Source: Erysipelotrichia bacterium
GTDB lineage: Bacteria > Bacillota_I > Bacilli_A > Erysipelotrichales > Erysipelotrichaceae
Assembly: GCA_009929095.1 (NCBI GenBank)
Contig: SABF01000014.1
Span: forward strand, 1-15,447
Length of the DNA stretch: 15,447 nucleotides
Direction: 5' to 3'
Of this stretch, positions 1-7,335 are shown one piece after another; positions within the stretch are counted from its first letter, which is position 1, and every line of letters starts with the position of its first letter. The translations under genes were made by a program, and so were the position numbers. The notes under the pieces are model-generated. The model was not told where the DNA came from, made no database searches, and was given only the letters and a program-made list of their open reading frames with translations.

Positions 1-3000
1 TCTATGATCGCAATGATGCATCTGTTCAGGGAAATATTTCTTCCGGCGGTCTGCTGGGAATGATACGCGGTGCATTGACTGTTGAGAACTGCTACTCCAC
101 AGCATCAGCATACAGTGCAGGAAGCGCTGGCGGATTCGCCGGAACACAGCAGGCCAATGTCACTTATACCAACTGCTATGCGACAGGATCCGCAATTGTT
201 CCTTACAATACACAGACACAGTATGCTGGTTCCTTTGCTGGACAGCTTGCCGAAAATGCGCAGCTGAATGGCAGTGGCAATGCAGTGCTGACAGGAATAA
301 ACCTGAAATGGTATGATCCCTCATGGACGGAATACAATCCATCTTTGGAAACGGATACTGCAAGACCGGCAGGATATACGACGCTTCTTCAGCAGGTTGG
401 CAGCAATAAAGCTGCCAGCTATGCAGCAATAACCGAAATCGCGTCCGGCATACAGCCATTCGCATCAGTCAATGCATCAGCTAAGACATACCAGACTGCA
501 CTTCAGACGGATAAGTATGCATTCAAAGCAGTCAATCATACACAGTCCTACTCCGGCAGCAGTACAAAGCCGAAAGTACTGTTTCATTATGGAGACTGGC
601 CAGCTGCAGCAGCAGGCACAAAGATTACAAAGTATATAACTGGAGTGACAAGTACAGACACCATCGCAGCTATTAAAAACAGCATCTATCTGACCGTTGC
701 ACAGACAATTGATGGCGTTGAACGAACTGTTAAGGTCAATCTGAAGAACGTAACAGCCACTGATGCAGATAACGGCAATACATACACTTTATATCTGCCT
801 GCCGGCAATTTCACAATGCGTGAAACGGGAAGAAAGCCGACAGGAATTTCAGAATGCGAAACAAGAATTAATGATGATGTATTCTATGATGATGTTGCAG
901 ATGCGGATATTCATTCTGACTTTCAGATATTTACAGGAACAGCAGCAAAGAAGATTAATGTAACGAATACATACTCAACAGCCGCGTCACTCGAAGGAAC
1001 AGGAATTCTATACTATGAAAAAGTCAATGGATTATATTACTATCACGGATACCTGGACAGAGCGGAAGTCTATACTCCTGGCAGCAATCTTAAGCGTGGT
1101 CTGGTCAATACCAGCGGAGCTGTAGTTTCAGAATCTGGATATGTCATTGTGGTATCGGATTATTGGGACGTGCAGAAAATCACGGTGTCAGGCTTATTTA
1201 AAAACAAAAACCTGAATTCTCAGATTAGCAACGGATCACTAATAAACGATGCAAATCTTAATCGCGGGCTTGGTGTAGTAAGCGGATATACTGCATATCG
1301 AATCAATGAAGATAAGATAGAGGAAACAGCGTTTACTAATTGGGGTGACAGCTCTGTAACGATAAAATACGATCACTCCATATTTTGGTACTCATACACG
1401 CTTTATATCAATCCATACTTTGCGGATGAGATATATCCAATATACTGGCCGTTCTCACAGCCCAATACAGCAGCCCCGTATTATTACAGTGTTCGCAGTG
1501 CACAGCAGGTGAAATGGCTGGAATCTAAAACAAGCGGCTATATCAACTACTATCCTGGGAATACCACAATTACGCAGACACTGGATATTGATTTTAAGAA
1601 TGATTCACCAAAGATCAATTCTGTAATGGCGAATTCCGTTATACAGGCTGATATAGATAGAAATGGTGTTCGCTATTCAATGAACAATTTAAGCGGCACA
1701 TTTATCGGAGGGGAAATAAGAGGGACTGTTCAAGACATGGTTTTTAATAACGTGAGAGTCCCGAAGTCCGACAGTGCACTGATTCAAACAGTTAATAATG
1801 GTGGAAAAGTCAACAATGTTCTCATCAATCAAATGACATCGGAAGGAAGCGGATTGATATATACGCTCTCGTCATCCAGCAGTGATGTCATTGATTGTCA
1901 TATTACGAACAGCTATATCAAAAAATCCGGACTGATTCAGAACCTGGAATATGCCGGGAAAGTCACTGATTGTTCTGTCTCCGATTCTACAATCTATGGG
2001 GCCGGTCTGATCCAGAATCTCAATCAGATTGCTTTGCTGGACAACTGCAGTGTCACAGATTCACAGATTTCTGGGGCGGGTTTAATAGAACAAGCAGCAC
2101 TGCCTACGACAATTTCGAATTGTACTCTTACAAGAACAAGTATCGGCAAAGCCGGTCTGATCCAGACACTTGGCCGTGTGGAACTAATAAACAACTGTGA
2201 TCTGATTGATTGTAAAATCGGCGGAGCCGGCTTGATTGACAAAGCGAATGGCGTTTTCAATATTGAAAATTGTGATATCAGCGGGACCAACAGTACTGCA
2301 GATTCCACTGTTGGAGGTGCAGGGTTTATCCGACTGGCTGCAAACAATACTGAATCAGAAATCAGCAGCTGTTCAATCATAAACACAGCAATCACGGGAA
2401 CAGGTTTCATCGATAGCACCGGAAACAATTCGATTAGAATTAATATCTCAGATTGTAACATCAAGACATCATCAGTTGGAGACAGCACACATGCCAGTGA
2501 TGGCTTTATCGGGACTGCCAATTATATTATTATCGCCAATAACTGCAATCTGATTGATACGACAGTAACAGGAAATGGATTTATTGGAACGTTATCTAAT
2601 CCTCAGTCGTCGATTAACCGCTGCGGTATTACCTCAGTCTCAATTGGGAAAAATGGATTTATTGGAACTAATTATGCAGGACAAAATTATTCAGACGCAA
2701 GCAAAGGAATTATTCAGTGTACTGTAAATGGTGTTTTATATACCGAAAAAGATGAATATGATCAGAATGTTGAAAAAGTACGCGGAGTAACGATTGGAGG
2801 GAATGGATTTGCTGGCACGAACATTGGAAAAATTTATGGAAGCACAGTATCCAATGCAATTTCCATTGGTATAGAAAATACGGATAATATATCAAATACA
2901 CTCAGTGGAAATGGGTTTGTGGGTATTAACGAAGCACAGGCAGTGATAGATTCATCTGGTGGTTATCATTGTTCGGTAGATGTTCTTGGAAATATCTATG

Positions 3001-3956
3001 GAAACGGATTTGCAGGAACAAATAATGGATCAATCAGGTATTCCACTGTTAACTTATCCAAAGAAACTGTGACAGAGAAAATAATCAAAGATGGCAAAGA
3101 AGTGTGGAAACCTGCAGAGTATTCTTTGACAGTCTGGAGAAACGGATTTGCTGAAATCAATCAATCGAATTCTGCTTACTATCAGACAGTGTCTGGATAT
3201 ATTTCAGAGAGCAGAGTTGATATTTCCGGAGAAATTAAGAGAAATGGATTTGTGAGTGAAAATGCAGCGTATTCGCAGATCAGTAGCTGCAGTGTATCAG
3301 CCGCAGAGGATCGCGGAACATTGAATACGGATGATTATCTGGATCTGTATATTGGAACCGAAGATACTGCTGATACAGTATTTACATTTGCCGGATTTGC
3401 AAACAGCAATGAACTGAAGGGTAAAATCTATGATTCCTCAATCTGGCATGTGAAGCATATTTATGGTGATGGATTCATCAATCTGAATCGGGGTTCTATT
3501 TCAGCCGGTGCCGATAATCAAGTACGGGTAAATGCGAAAGAAATTGATCACTATGGCTTTGCAGATACTAATGATGGCGGTAGTTTAAATAACTGTATCG
3601 TCGATACAGTAATACCGGCAGGTGCTGCAAAGTATGCATTAGGAAGAAATATAAATAGTGGATCATTTACCGGGTGCAGGATGAACGGTATTGATTTTAC
3701 TGTGAATCCCAATTATCCAAGTTTTTCTTCACTCTCCATTTCTTCTCTTGAAGCCACTCAGGAAAGCAGTGAACCTTCAGAACCTTCAACTTCCGCCACT
3801 CCGTCAGCTTCAGCCAGCGCAGAGCCGGAAGAGACCGTGCCGCCTACAGCTTCTGCGGGGTCTTCTCCAAGTACAGAGCCATCAGCTTCAGCCAGTGCAG
3901 ATTCTTCCGCATTGCCAGATAATACAGAAGGTACAGAAACCGACGGTACGGAATAG
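1..3956 (+). CDS. Large repetitive surface/secreted protein with GLUG-like and beta-helix-like repeats (5' end outside window)
   Basis: The frame is open from base 3, upstream of the first ATG (60), and the bases before that ATG encode an in-register GLUG-like stretch (GGLLG), so the true start lies outside the window. Numbering from the ATG at 60: GLUG-like units (GGFAG, TNCYATGS) at 1-45; an HYGDWP motif at 176-181; a Cna-B-like beta domain at about 188-306 ending in INVTNTYS; a Tyr-rich region at 310-475; then about 20 repeats at 596-1206 with cores such as GAGLI and GNGFIGT, each followed by a beta-strand segment that often contains Cys. This pattern suggests a right-handed beta-helix. 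The last 70 residues are Ser/Pro/Glu/Ala-rich and resemble a wall-spanning linker. No LPxTG motif, C-terminal membrane helix or basic tail precedes the TAG, so attachment is unclear. A role as adhesin or other surface protein is inference. Any signal peptide would be outside the window. Confidence 0.85.
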   Translation, partial: YDRNDASVQGNISSGGLLGMIRGALTVENCYSTASAYSAGSAGGFAGTQQANVTYTNCYATGSAIVPYNTQTQYAGSFAGQLAENAQLNGSGNAVLTGINLKWYDPSWTEYNPSLETDTARPAGYTTLLQQVGSNKAASYAAITEIASGIQPFASVNASAKTYQTALQTDKYAFKAVNHTQSYSGSSTKPKVLFHYGDWPAAAAGTKITKYITGVTSTDTIAAIKNSIYLTVAQTIDGVERTVKVNLKNVTATDADNGNTYTLYLPAGNFTMRETGRKPTGISECETRINDDVFYDDVADADIHSDFQIFTGTAAKKINVTNTYSTAASLEGTGILYYEKVNGLYYYHGYLDRAEVYTPGSNLKRGLVNTSGAVVSESGYVIVVSDYWDVQKITVSGLFKNKNLNSQISNGSLINDANLNRGLGVVSGYTAYRINEDKIEETAFTNWGDSSVTIKYDHSIFWYSYTLYINPYFADEIYPIYWPFSQPNTAAPYYYSVRSAQQVKWLESKTSGYINYYPGNTTITQTLDIDFKNDSPKINSVMANSVIQADIDRNGVRYSMNNLSGTFIGGEIRGTVQDMVFNNVRVPKSDSALIQTVNNGGKVNNVLINQMTSEGSGLIYTLSSSSSDVIDCHITNSYIKKSGLIQNLEYAGKVTDCSVSDSTIYGAGLIQNLNQIALLDNCSVTDSQISGAGLIEQAALPTTISNCTLTRTSIGKAGLIQTLGRVELINNCDLIDCKIGGAGLIDKANGVFNIENCDISGTNSTADSTVGGAGFIRLAANNTESEISSCSIINTAITGTGFIDSTGNNSIRINISDCNIKTSSVGDSTHASDGFIGTANYIIIANNCNLIDTTVTGNGFIGTLSNPQSSINRCGITSVSIGKNGFIGTNYAGQNYSDASKGIIQCTVNGVLYTEKDEYDQNVEKVRGVTIGGNGFAGTNIGKIYGSTVSNAISIGIENTDNISNTLSGNGFVGINEAQAVIDSSGGYHCSVDVLGNIYGNGFAGTNNGSIRYSTVNLSKETVTEKIIKDGKEVWKPAEYSLTVWRNGFAEINQSNSAYYQTVSGYISESRVDISGEIKRNGFVSENAAYSQISSCSVSAAEDRGTLNTDDYLDLYIGTEDTADTVFTFAGFANSNELKGKIYDSSIWHVKHIYGDGFINLNRGSISAGADNQVRVNAKEIDHYGFADTNDGGSLNNCIVDTVIPAGAAKYALGRNINSGSFTGCRMNGIDFTVNPNYPSFSSLSISSLEATQESSEPSEPSTSATPSASASAEPEETVPPTASAGSSPSTEPSASASADSSALPDNTEGTETDGTE
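1845..3680 (+). repeat. Protein-level tandem repeats (25-33 residues) inside the large surface protein
   Basis: About 20 repeat units are visible. Early units (residues 596-740) have an exact 25-residue period, core GAGLIQ, and a cysteine at residues 613, 638, 663, 688, 713 and 738. Later units become 26-33 residues or longer and the core drifts to GNGFIGT or GNGFAGTN. At DNA level, GCCGGTCTGATCCAGA occurs at 2001-2016 and 2151-2166, exactly two 75-bp periods apart. AAATGGATTTATTGGAAC occurs at 2573-2590 and 2651-2668. This indicates growth by duplication followed by divergence. A beta-helix fold, one unit per coil, is the natural inference. Confidence 0.8.
3744..3953 (+). repeat. Ser/Pro/Glu-rich low-complexity C-terminal tail with a 78-bp offset duplication
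   Basis: This segment codes for a tail made almost entirely of Ser, Pro, Glu, Ala and Thr. A 20-base near-identical repeat (TCAGCTTCAGCCAG[C/T]GCAGA) lies at 3804-3823 and 3882-3901, an offset of 26 codons, and encodes SASASA-type runs. Such tails commonly span the cell wall in Gram-positive surface proteins, but here none of the usual anchoring elements follows. Confidence 0.75.
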
Positions 3957-4042
3957 GGTGCCGGAAAAACAGCAGAAATATTCTTATGCAGGATGACAGA
4001 GAGTATTATTTCAGCTAAAATAATGAGCAGACAAAACTGAAC

Positions 4043-4073
4043 CATGATGCAGACAAAGACATCATGATATAAA
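4043..4073 (+). promoter_or_regulatory. Candidate extended -10 promoter with adjoining inverted repeat, upstream of the GGDEF gene
   Basis: TGA-TATAAA (4065-4073) fits an extended -10 element (TGnTATAAT); no good -35 is visible. Immediately upstream and overlapping its TG lies a 7-bp inverted repeat, CATGATG (4043-4049) and CATCATG (4060-4066), which could be an operator or a small hairpin. A second weak AT-rich inverted repeat (ATTATTT 4005-4011, AAATAAT 4018-4024) and a GAAGAG/CTCTTC pair (4092-4097, 4114-4119) are also in this 206-bp gap. None is followed by a T-tract, so I do not call a terminator for the upstream gene. I see no c-di-GMP riboswitch consensus. Confidence 0.35.
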
Positions 4074-4162
4074 AGCTGGCCATTGAATATCGAAGAGAGA
4101 CTGTAAACGAGAACTCTTCAGAAAGTTAATCATTTTTACATCAATAAAAATGGAGATCATGC

Positions 4163-6241
4163 GTGGGATTGAAGGAACAAAGGGAATCATTGGGAAGACA
4201 CATTATTTTAGCGGCCGATAATGGGCTGATCGAACACAGCCTGCTGTCACAGCAGGAAAAGACAGGATATGATGTAATCTTTGTGAATACCGGATTTGAA
4301 GTAATGTCTTTTCTTTCGGCATACAGCAGTGAGGTGTCACTGTTTCTATGCGCAGAGCAGCTGCCGGATATGAGCTGTATTGAACTGATCAATCGAATTA
4401 AACAGAGTGTACATTCCTTAGGCAATATCCTGACGATACTCTTCAGCAGAAGAGTAAACGGAGAACTGGTGAACCAGGCATTGTCTGCTGGGTGTACTCA
4501 GATACTGTCTGTACCGATCAAGCTGGAAGAATTTCAATCAATTATTATGCGGATTCTGCAGCAGTCTGATTGCATGCATAATTTTCGGGGGATGATCAAG
4601 GATTCATTCTACCGAAATGAGCGAAGAACCAGATTGTTTGCGGCAGTACTGTCAGAAGCGGTGGAATTCCGCAAGTGGCAGGGCGATGATCTGTATCCAT
4701 TCAACTCTGGATCCTGCATTAAAGTACTATTGAAACGTCTCAGAAGCAAGACGAATCAATACAATCCTATAGATGATGCAAGAATAGAGCATATTGCCAT
4801 AAGTTCCATGATGCAGAATATCGGTTATGTCATGATTCCTCAGGAAATACTGAGTGAACCCGGTGAATTGACTGATGAAGAGTATGAAATTATTAAGAAG
4901 CATCCGGAGAATGGCGCAAAGATTCTTGAAGAAGCTAAGGGGTCTCTTAATGATTCCATGCTGGACACTGCAATCGAGATTGCCCGATATCATCATGAGC
5001 GATGGGATGGAACAGGATATCCAAGAGGACTCAGGGGGGATGAAATCCCAATCAGTGCACAGGTATCAGGAATTGCCAATGTCTATGCTACTTTAGTTGA
5101 GAACAGACCCTACCGTTCTGCGTATTCACATGATGACGCAATCAGAATGATCATTAGCGGAGAATGCGGAGCATTCAGCCCGGTTCTGATGGAATGTCTG
5201 AAAGAAGGATCCGAAGAGATTAGGAAACTGCCCCCTGTCAGGGAGTATGAAAGAGCACTCAGGGAGTCTGCAGACCGCAATTTCCCTGATAATCCAAACG
5301 ATACGGCAATTGACGACATCGATGTCCATCGGGTAGATATGACAGAAAAGAAACAGAACTTCTATGCTTCTCTTTCTCATGACTGCATCTTTGAGTATCA
5401 GGATCAGCGGAAGTGTCTTAACTTCTCATCACATACGATGAATAAGTTTGGACTTCCGGCAATCATAACGGATATAAGAGAACATAAGAAACTCAACAGC
5501 ATTATTTCCATAGAGATGATGAAGGCAATTCTCACAGATGTCAGAGCGCTTGAGCAGGAGAGCGACCGTCTTCGCAAGGATCTGGTACTCAGAATAAATG
5601 GCAGGAATGAATGGAACCGGATCATTGCCGGACCGATCTATTCGGAGGATGCGTCGCATACTTTCATCGGCATTGCCGGTGTCATTATCAATGTGGATAA
5701 TGAACATATGCATATTTCTCAGCTGGAGCAGGAAGCAGCGTTTGATCCGCTAACCAAACTGAGAAACAGACGTAATGCAGAGATGATCATTCGCCATCAG
5801 CTGGAAGTATCATCAGAGAGTGAATTCTGTTTCTGCATTCTGGACTTTGATAACTTCAAGTCGATTAACGATAATATGGGGCATACCGCTGGAGATATCT
5901 ATCTGATGGAAGTGGGCATGCTTCTGAAGCACTATGTGCGCAGAAACGACATCGTAGGACGACTGGGCGGAGATGAATTTGTGTGGTTCTTCAGTTATGA
6001 AAAGAACCCGGATGAAATCATTCATCGGGTATTTGGAAAAATGAATGGCAGTGTGGTCATTGATGACGGACCGCTGCTCTCCATCAGTCTTGGCGCTGTG
6101 ACAACAAAGCAGGTGGGCAGAGATATTGACCGCATGTATGAGGCAGCAGACTATGCGATGTATGAGGCAAAACGCACTGGTAAGGGAATCTACCAGTTCT
6201 ATCATCCAGAGATATTGCCGTTTGAAAAGCCGAAACAATAA
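4163..6241 (+). CDS. Signalling protein: degenerate receiver, degenerate HD-GYP, PAS-like and intact GGDEF (diguanylate cyclase) domains
   Basis: The 692-residue protein starts at GTG 4163, preceded at 7 bp by TGGAG; an ATG at 4159 is in another frame and closes after 20 codons. Domains: receiver-like 12-135, HD-GYP-like 160-350, PAS-like sensor region about 400-515, GGDEF 525-680. The GGDEF part has DPLTKLRNR, the DFDNFKSIND metal/substrate segment, GGDEF at 602-606 and an inhibitory-site RRND (593-596) five residues before GG, so cyclic-di-GMP synthesis with product feedback is predicted. The receiver lacks the phospho-acceptor Asp (Ala64) and the switch Lys (Val117), and has only one acidic-pocket Asp (A18, D19). 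The HD-GYP part keeps H247, HHE (277-279) and GTGYP, but the HD pair reads Gln218-Asn219 and the later Asp is Asn306, so phosphodiesterase activity is doubtful. No membrane segment is seen, so it is probably cytoplasmic. It stands alone between a candidate promoter and a strong terminator. Confidence 0.9.
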   Translation: MGLKEQRESLGRHIILAADNGLIEHSLLSQQEKTGYDVIFVNTGFEVMSFLSAYSSEVSLFLCAEQLPDMSCIELINRIKQSVHSLGNILTILFSRRVNGELVNQALSAGCTQILSVPIKLEEFQSIIMRILQQSDCMHNFRGMIKDSFYRNERRTRLFAAVLSEAVEFRKWQGDDLYPFNSGSCIKVLLKRLRSKTNQYNPIDDARIEHIAISSMMQNIGYVMIPQEILSEPGELTDEEYEIIKKHPENGAKILEEAKGSLNDSMLDTAIEIARYHHERWDGTGYPRGLRGDEIPISAQVSGIANVYATLVENRPYRSAYSHDDAIRMIISGECGAFSPVLMECLKEGSEEIRKLPPVREYERALRESADRNFPDNPNDTAIDDIDVHRVDMTEKKQNFYASLSHDCIFEYQDQRKCLNFSSHTMNKFGLPAIITDIREHKKLNSIISIEMMKAILTDVRALEQESDRLRKDLVLRINGRNEWNRIIAGPIYSEDASHTFIGIAGVIINVDNEHMHISQLEQEAAFDPLTKLRNRRNAEMIIRHQLEVSSESEFCFCILDFDNFKSINDNMGHTAGDIYLMEVGMLLKHYVRRNDIVGRLGGDEFVWFFSYEKNPDEIIHRVFGKMNGSVVIDDGPLLSISLGAVTTKQVGRDIDRMYEAADYAMYEAKRTGKGIYQFYHPEILPFEKPKQ

Positions 6242-6284
6242 TTCGCCACATACAGCGGATGCAGAACAGCCAAATAGGAAAGGT

Positions 6285-6315
6285 AATGCCGCAGTTTTGC
6301 TGCGGCATTTTTCTT
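6285..6315 (+). terminator. Rho-independent terminator after the GGDEF gene
   Basis: A perfect 10-bp stem, AATGCCGCAG (6285-6294) with CTGCGGCATT (6300-6309), encloses a TTTTG loop and runs into TTTTTCTT. It begins 43 bp after the GGDEF stop codon and insulates that gene from the HAD gene. Confidence 0.93.
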
Positions 6316-6482
6316 GCTGAACTGGCTGAAATCATCTGTTTGAATCAGAAGAAAGCTCAAACATTGAAAGACATTTCATAACATATGACAGATTTAAGAA
6401 AATGTATTCTGAAGATTCTGTGAAGCATGGATTGTTCAGAGGATTCAGATGCTATGATGATTTCCGGAGGAATAATCCCTGC

Positions 6483-7268
6483 ATGAATATAAAACTGCTT
6501 GTACTGGATCTTGACGGTACACTTTTGAATGGCCGCAAGGAGATCAGTGATCGCAATCGCGATGTTCTGCTCAAAGCGCAGGAAACGATCGGATTAAGAA
6601 TTGCCATCGGATCTGAACATGAAGTAGCTGATGCAGAACGGGCTGTCGAATGTCTGCATCTGAAGCCGCATCATGGTTTTGTGATTGCCAATAATGGTCA
6701 GAAGATATGCGACTATCAGAATGAGCATCTTATCACCGGTCCCACAATTTCCCGGGAAGCTTTGTCCATCTGCGCATCATACGCATTGAAAGAGGGCATA
6801 GAATGCCATGGCACATTGAATGGCGCATCCTATCTGCCGGAAGAATGTACTGGACAGTATGGATTTATTAGCACTCAGGGCTTGCCTGCAGAGCGCCTGG
6901 ATCAGATTGTCTTTATGCCGGCAGGAAGCCGCAGAGATGTGCGAATGGAACAGGAGTCTCTGAGAGCGCATCTTGGTGTACTGGCGGATTGTTTCCTTGT
7001 TTCTCCGCATACTATTGATGTGGCGGCTCGAGGAGTAAACAAAGCATCGGCAGTCGGCCAGATATGCAGAATCATGGGTATTGCAAAAGAAGAGGTGCTG
7101 GTCATGGGAGATGGCGAAAACGATCTTGCCTGTGCTCAGTGCTATCCGTTTGCGGCAATGGCCAACGCCATGGAAGAGGTCATCAGTGAAGCAGATCGGG
7201 TGACATTAAGCAACGATGAAGATGGGGTTGCCTGTGAAGTAGAGCGGACAATCCTGCAATGGCAGTAA
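6483..7268 (+). CDS. Cof-type HAD-superfamily phosphatase
   Basis: This is a 261-residue cytosolic hydrolase of the Cof/YbjI-like HAD family, which dephosphorylates sugar phosphates, nucleotides or cofactor intermediates; the substrate cannot be read from sequence. I chose ATG 6483 because the HAD motif I follows at once (LDLDGT, nucleophile Asp9 and acid/base Asp11), as is usual for the family, and GGAGG lies at 6466-6470. The frame is open back to an ATG at 6402, but that extension has no family likeness. Motif III lysine is K187 (GVNKASA). Motif IV is GDGEND (209-214), followed by the typical NDEDGVA near the end. Motif II is unusual: where the family has A-T-G-R this protein has A-I-G-S (Ile42), losing the usual phosphate-binding Thr/Ser. 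The rest of the catalytic set is intact. The cap domain is about residues 80-180. Monocistronic transcription after the upstream terminator is likely, but I see no convincing promoter in 6316-6482. Confidence 0.88.
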   Translation: MNIKLLVLDLDGTLLNGRKEISDRNRDVLLKAQETIGLRIAIGSEHEVADAERAVECLHLKPHHGFVIANNGQKICDYQNEHLITGPTISREALSICASYALKEGIECHGTLNGASYLPEECTGQYGFISTQGLPAERLDQIVFMPAGSRRDVRMEQESLRAHLGVLADCFLVSPHTIDVAARGVNKASAVGQICRIMGIAKEEVLVMGDGENDLACAQCYPFAAMANAMEEVISEADRVTLSNDEDGVACEVERTILQWQ

Positions 7269-7294
7269 GTCATTCGGGGTTTCATGTGTGTTCA

Positions 7295-7328
7295 TGATAT
7301 ACTTGCTCCTATCGTACTGAAAGGAGGG
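7295..7328 (+). promoter_or_regulatory. Extended -10 promoter and strong RBS for the MATE gene
   Basis: TGA-TATACT (7295-7303) matches an extended -10 element. No clear -35 is present, as is common with such promoters. AAGGAGGG (7321-7328) lies 7 bp before GTG 7336 and decides that start over the in-frame ATG seven codons downstream. Confidence 0.45.
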
Positions 7329-7335
7329 AGTACTT

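Noticed and set aside
2024..2521. Minus-strand 165-codon open frame inside the repeat region
   Set aside because: It mirrors the periodic repeats on the plus strand (recurring KPAPP-like units are the antisense of GAGLI-type units) and has no start signals.
3758..4045. Minus-strand open frame of 95 codons rich in Ala, Glu and Ser
   Set aside because: It is the complement of the low-complexity Ser/Pro tail of the large surface protein, has no ribosome site and resembles no family; a compositional shadow.
3957..4162. c-di-GMP (GEMM) riboswitch upstream of the GGDEF gene
   Set aside because: No conserved GEMM core sequences are visible; only short, weak inverted repeats occur.
4159..4221. ATG 4159 as start of a leader peptide overlapping the GTG start
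   Set aside because: The 20-codon frame has no features beyond using the same ribosome site; overlap with the GTG start is more likely chance.
5813..6238. Minus-strand 141-codon frame opposite the GGDEF domain
   Set aside because: The plus strand encodes a well-conserved GGDEF domain; the antisense frame has no recognisable protein features.
6402..6482. Longer N-terminus for the HAD phosphatase from ATG 6402
   Set aside because: The extra 27 residues are unlike the family, while ATG 6483 has an upstream GGAGG and places DLDGT at the usual position.
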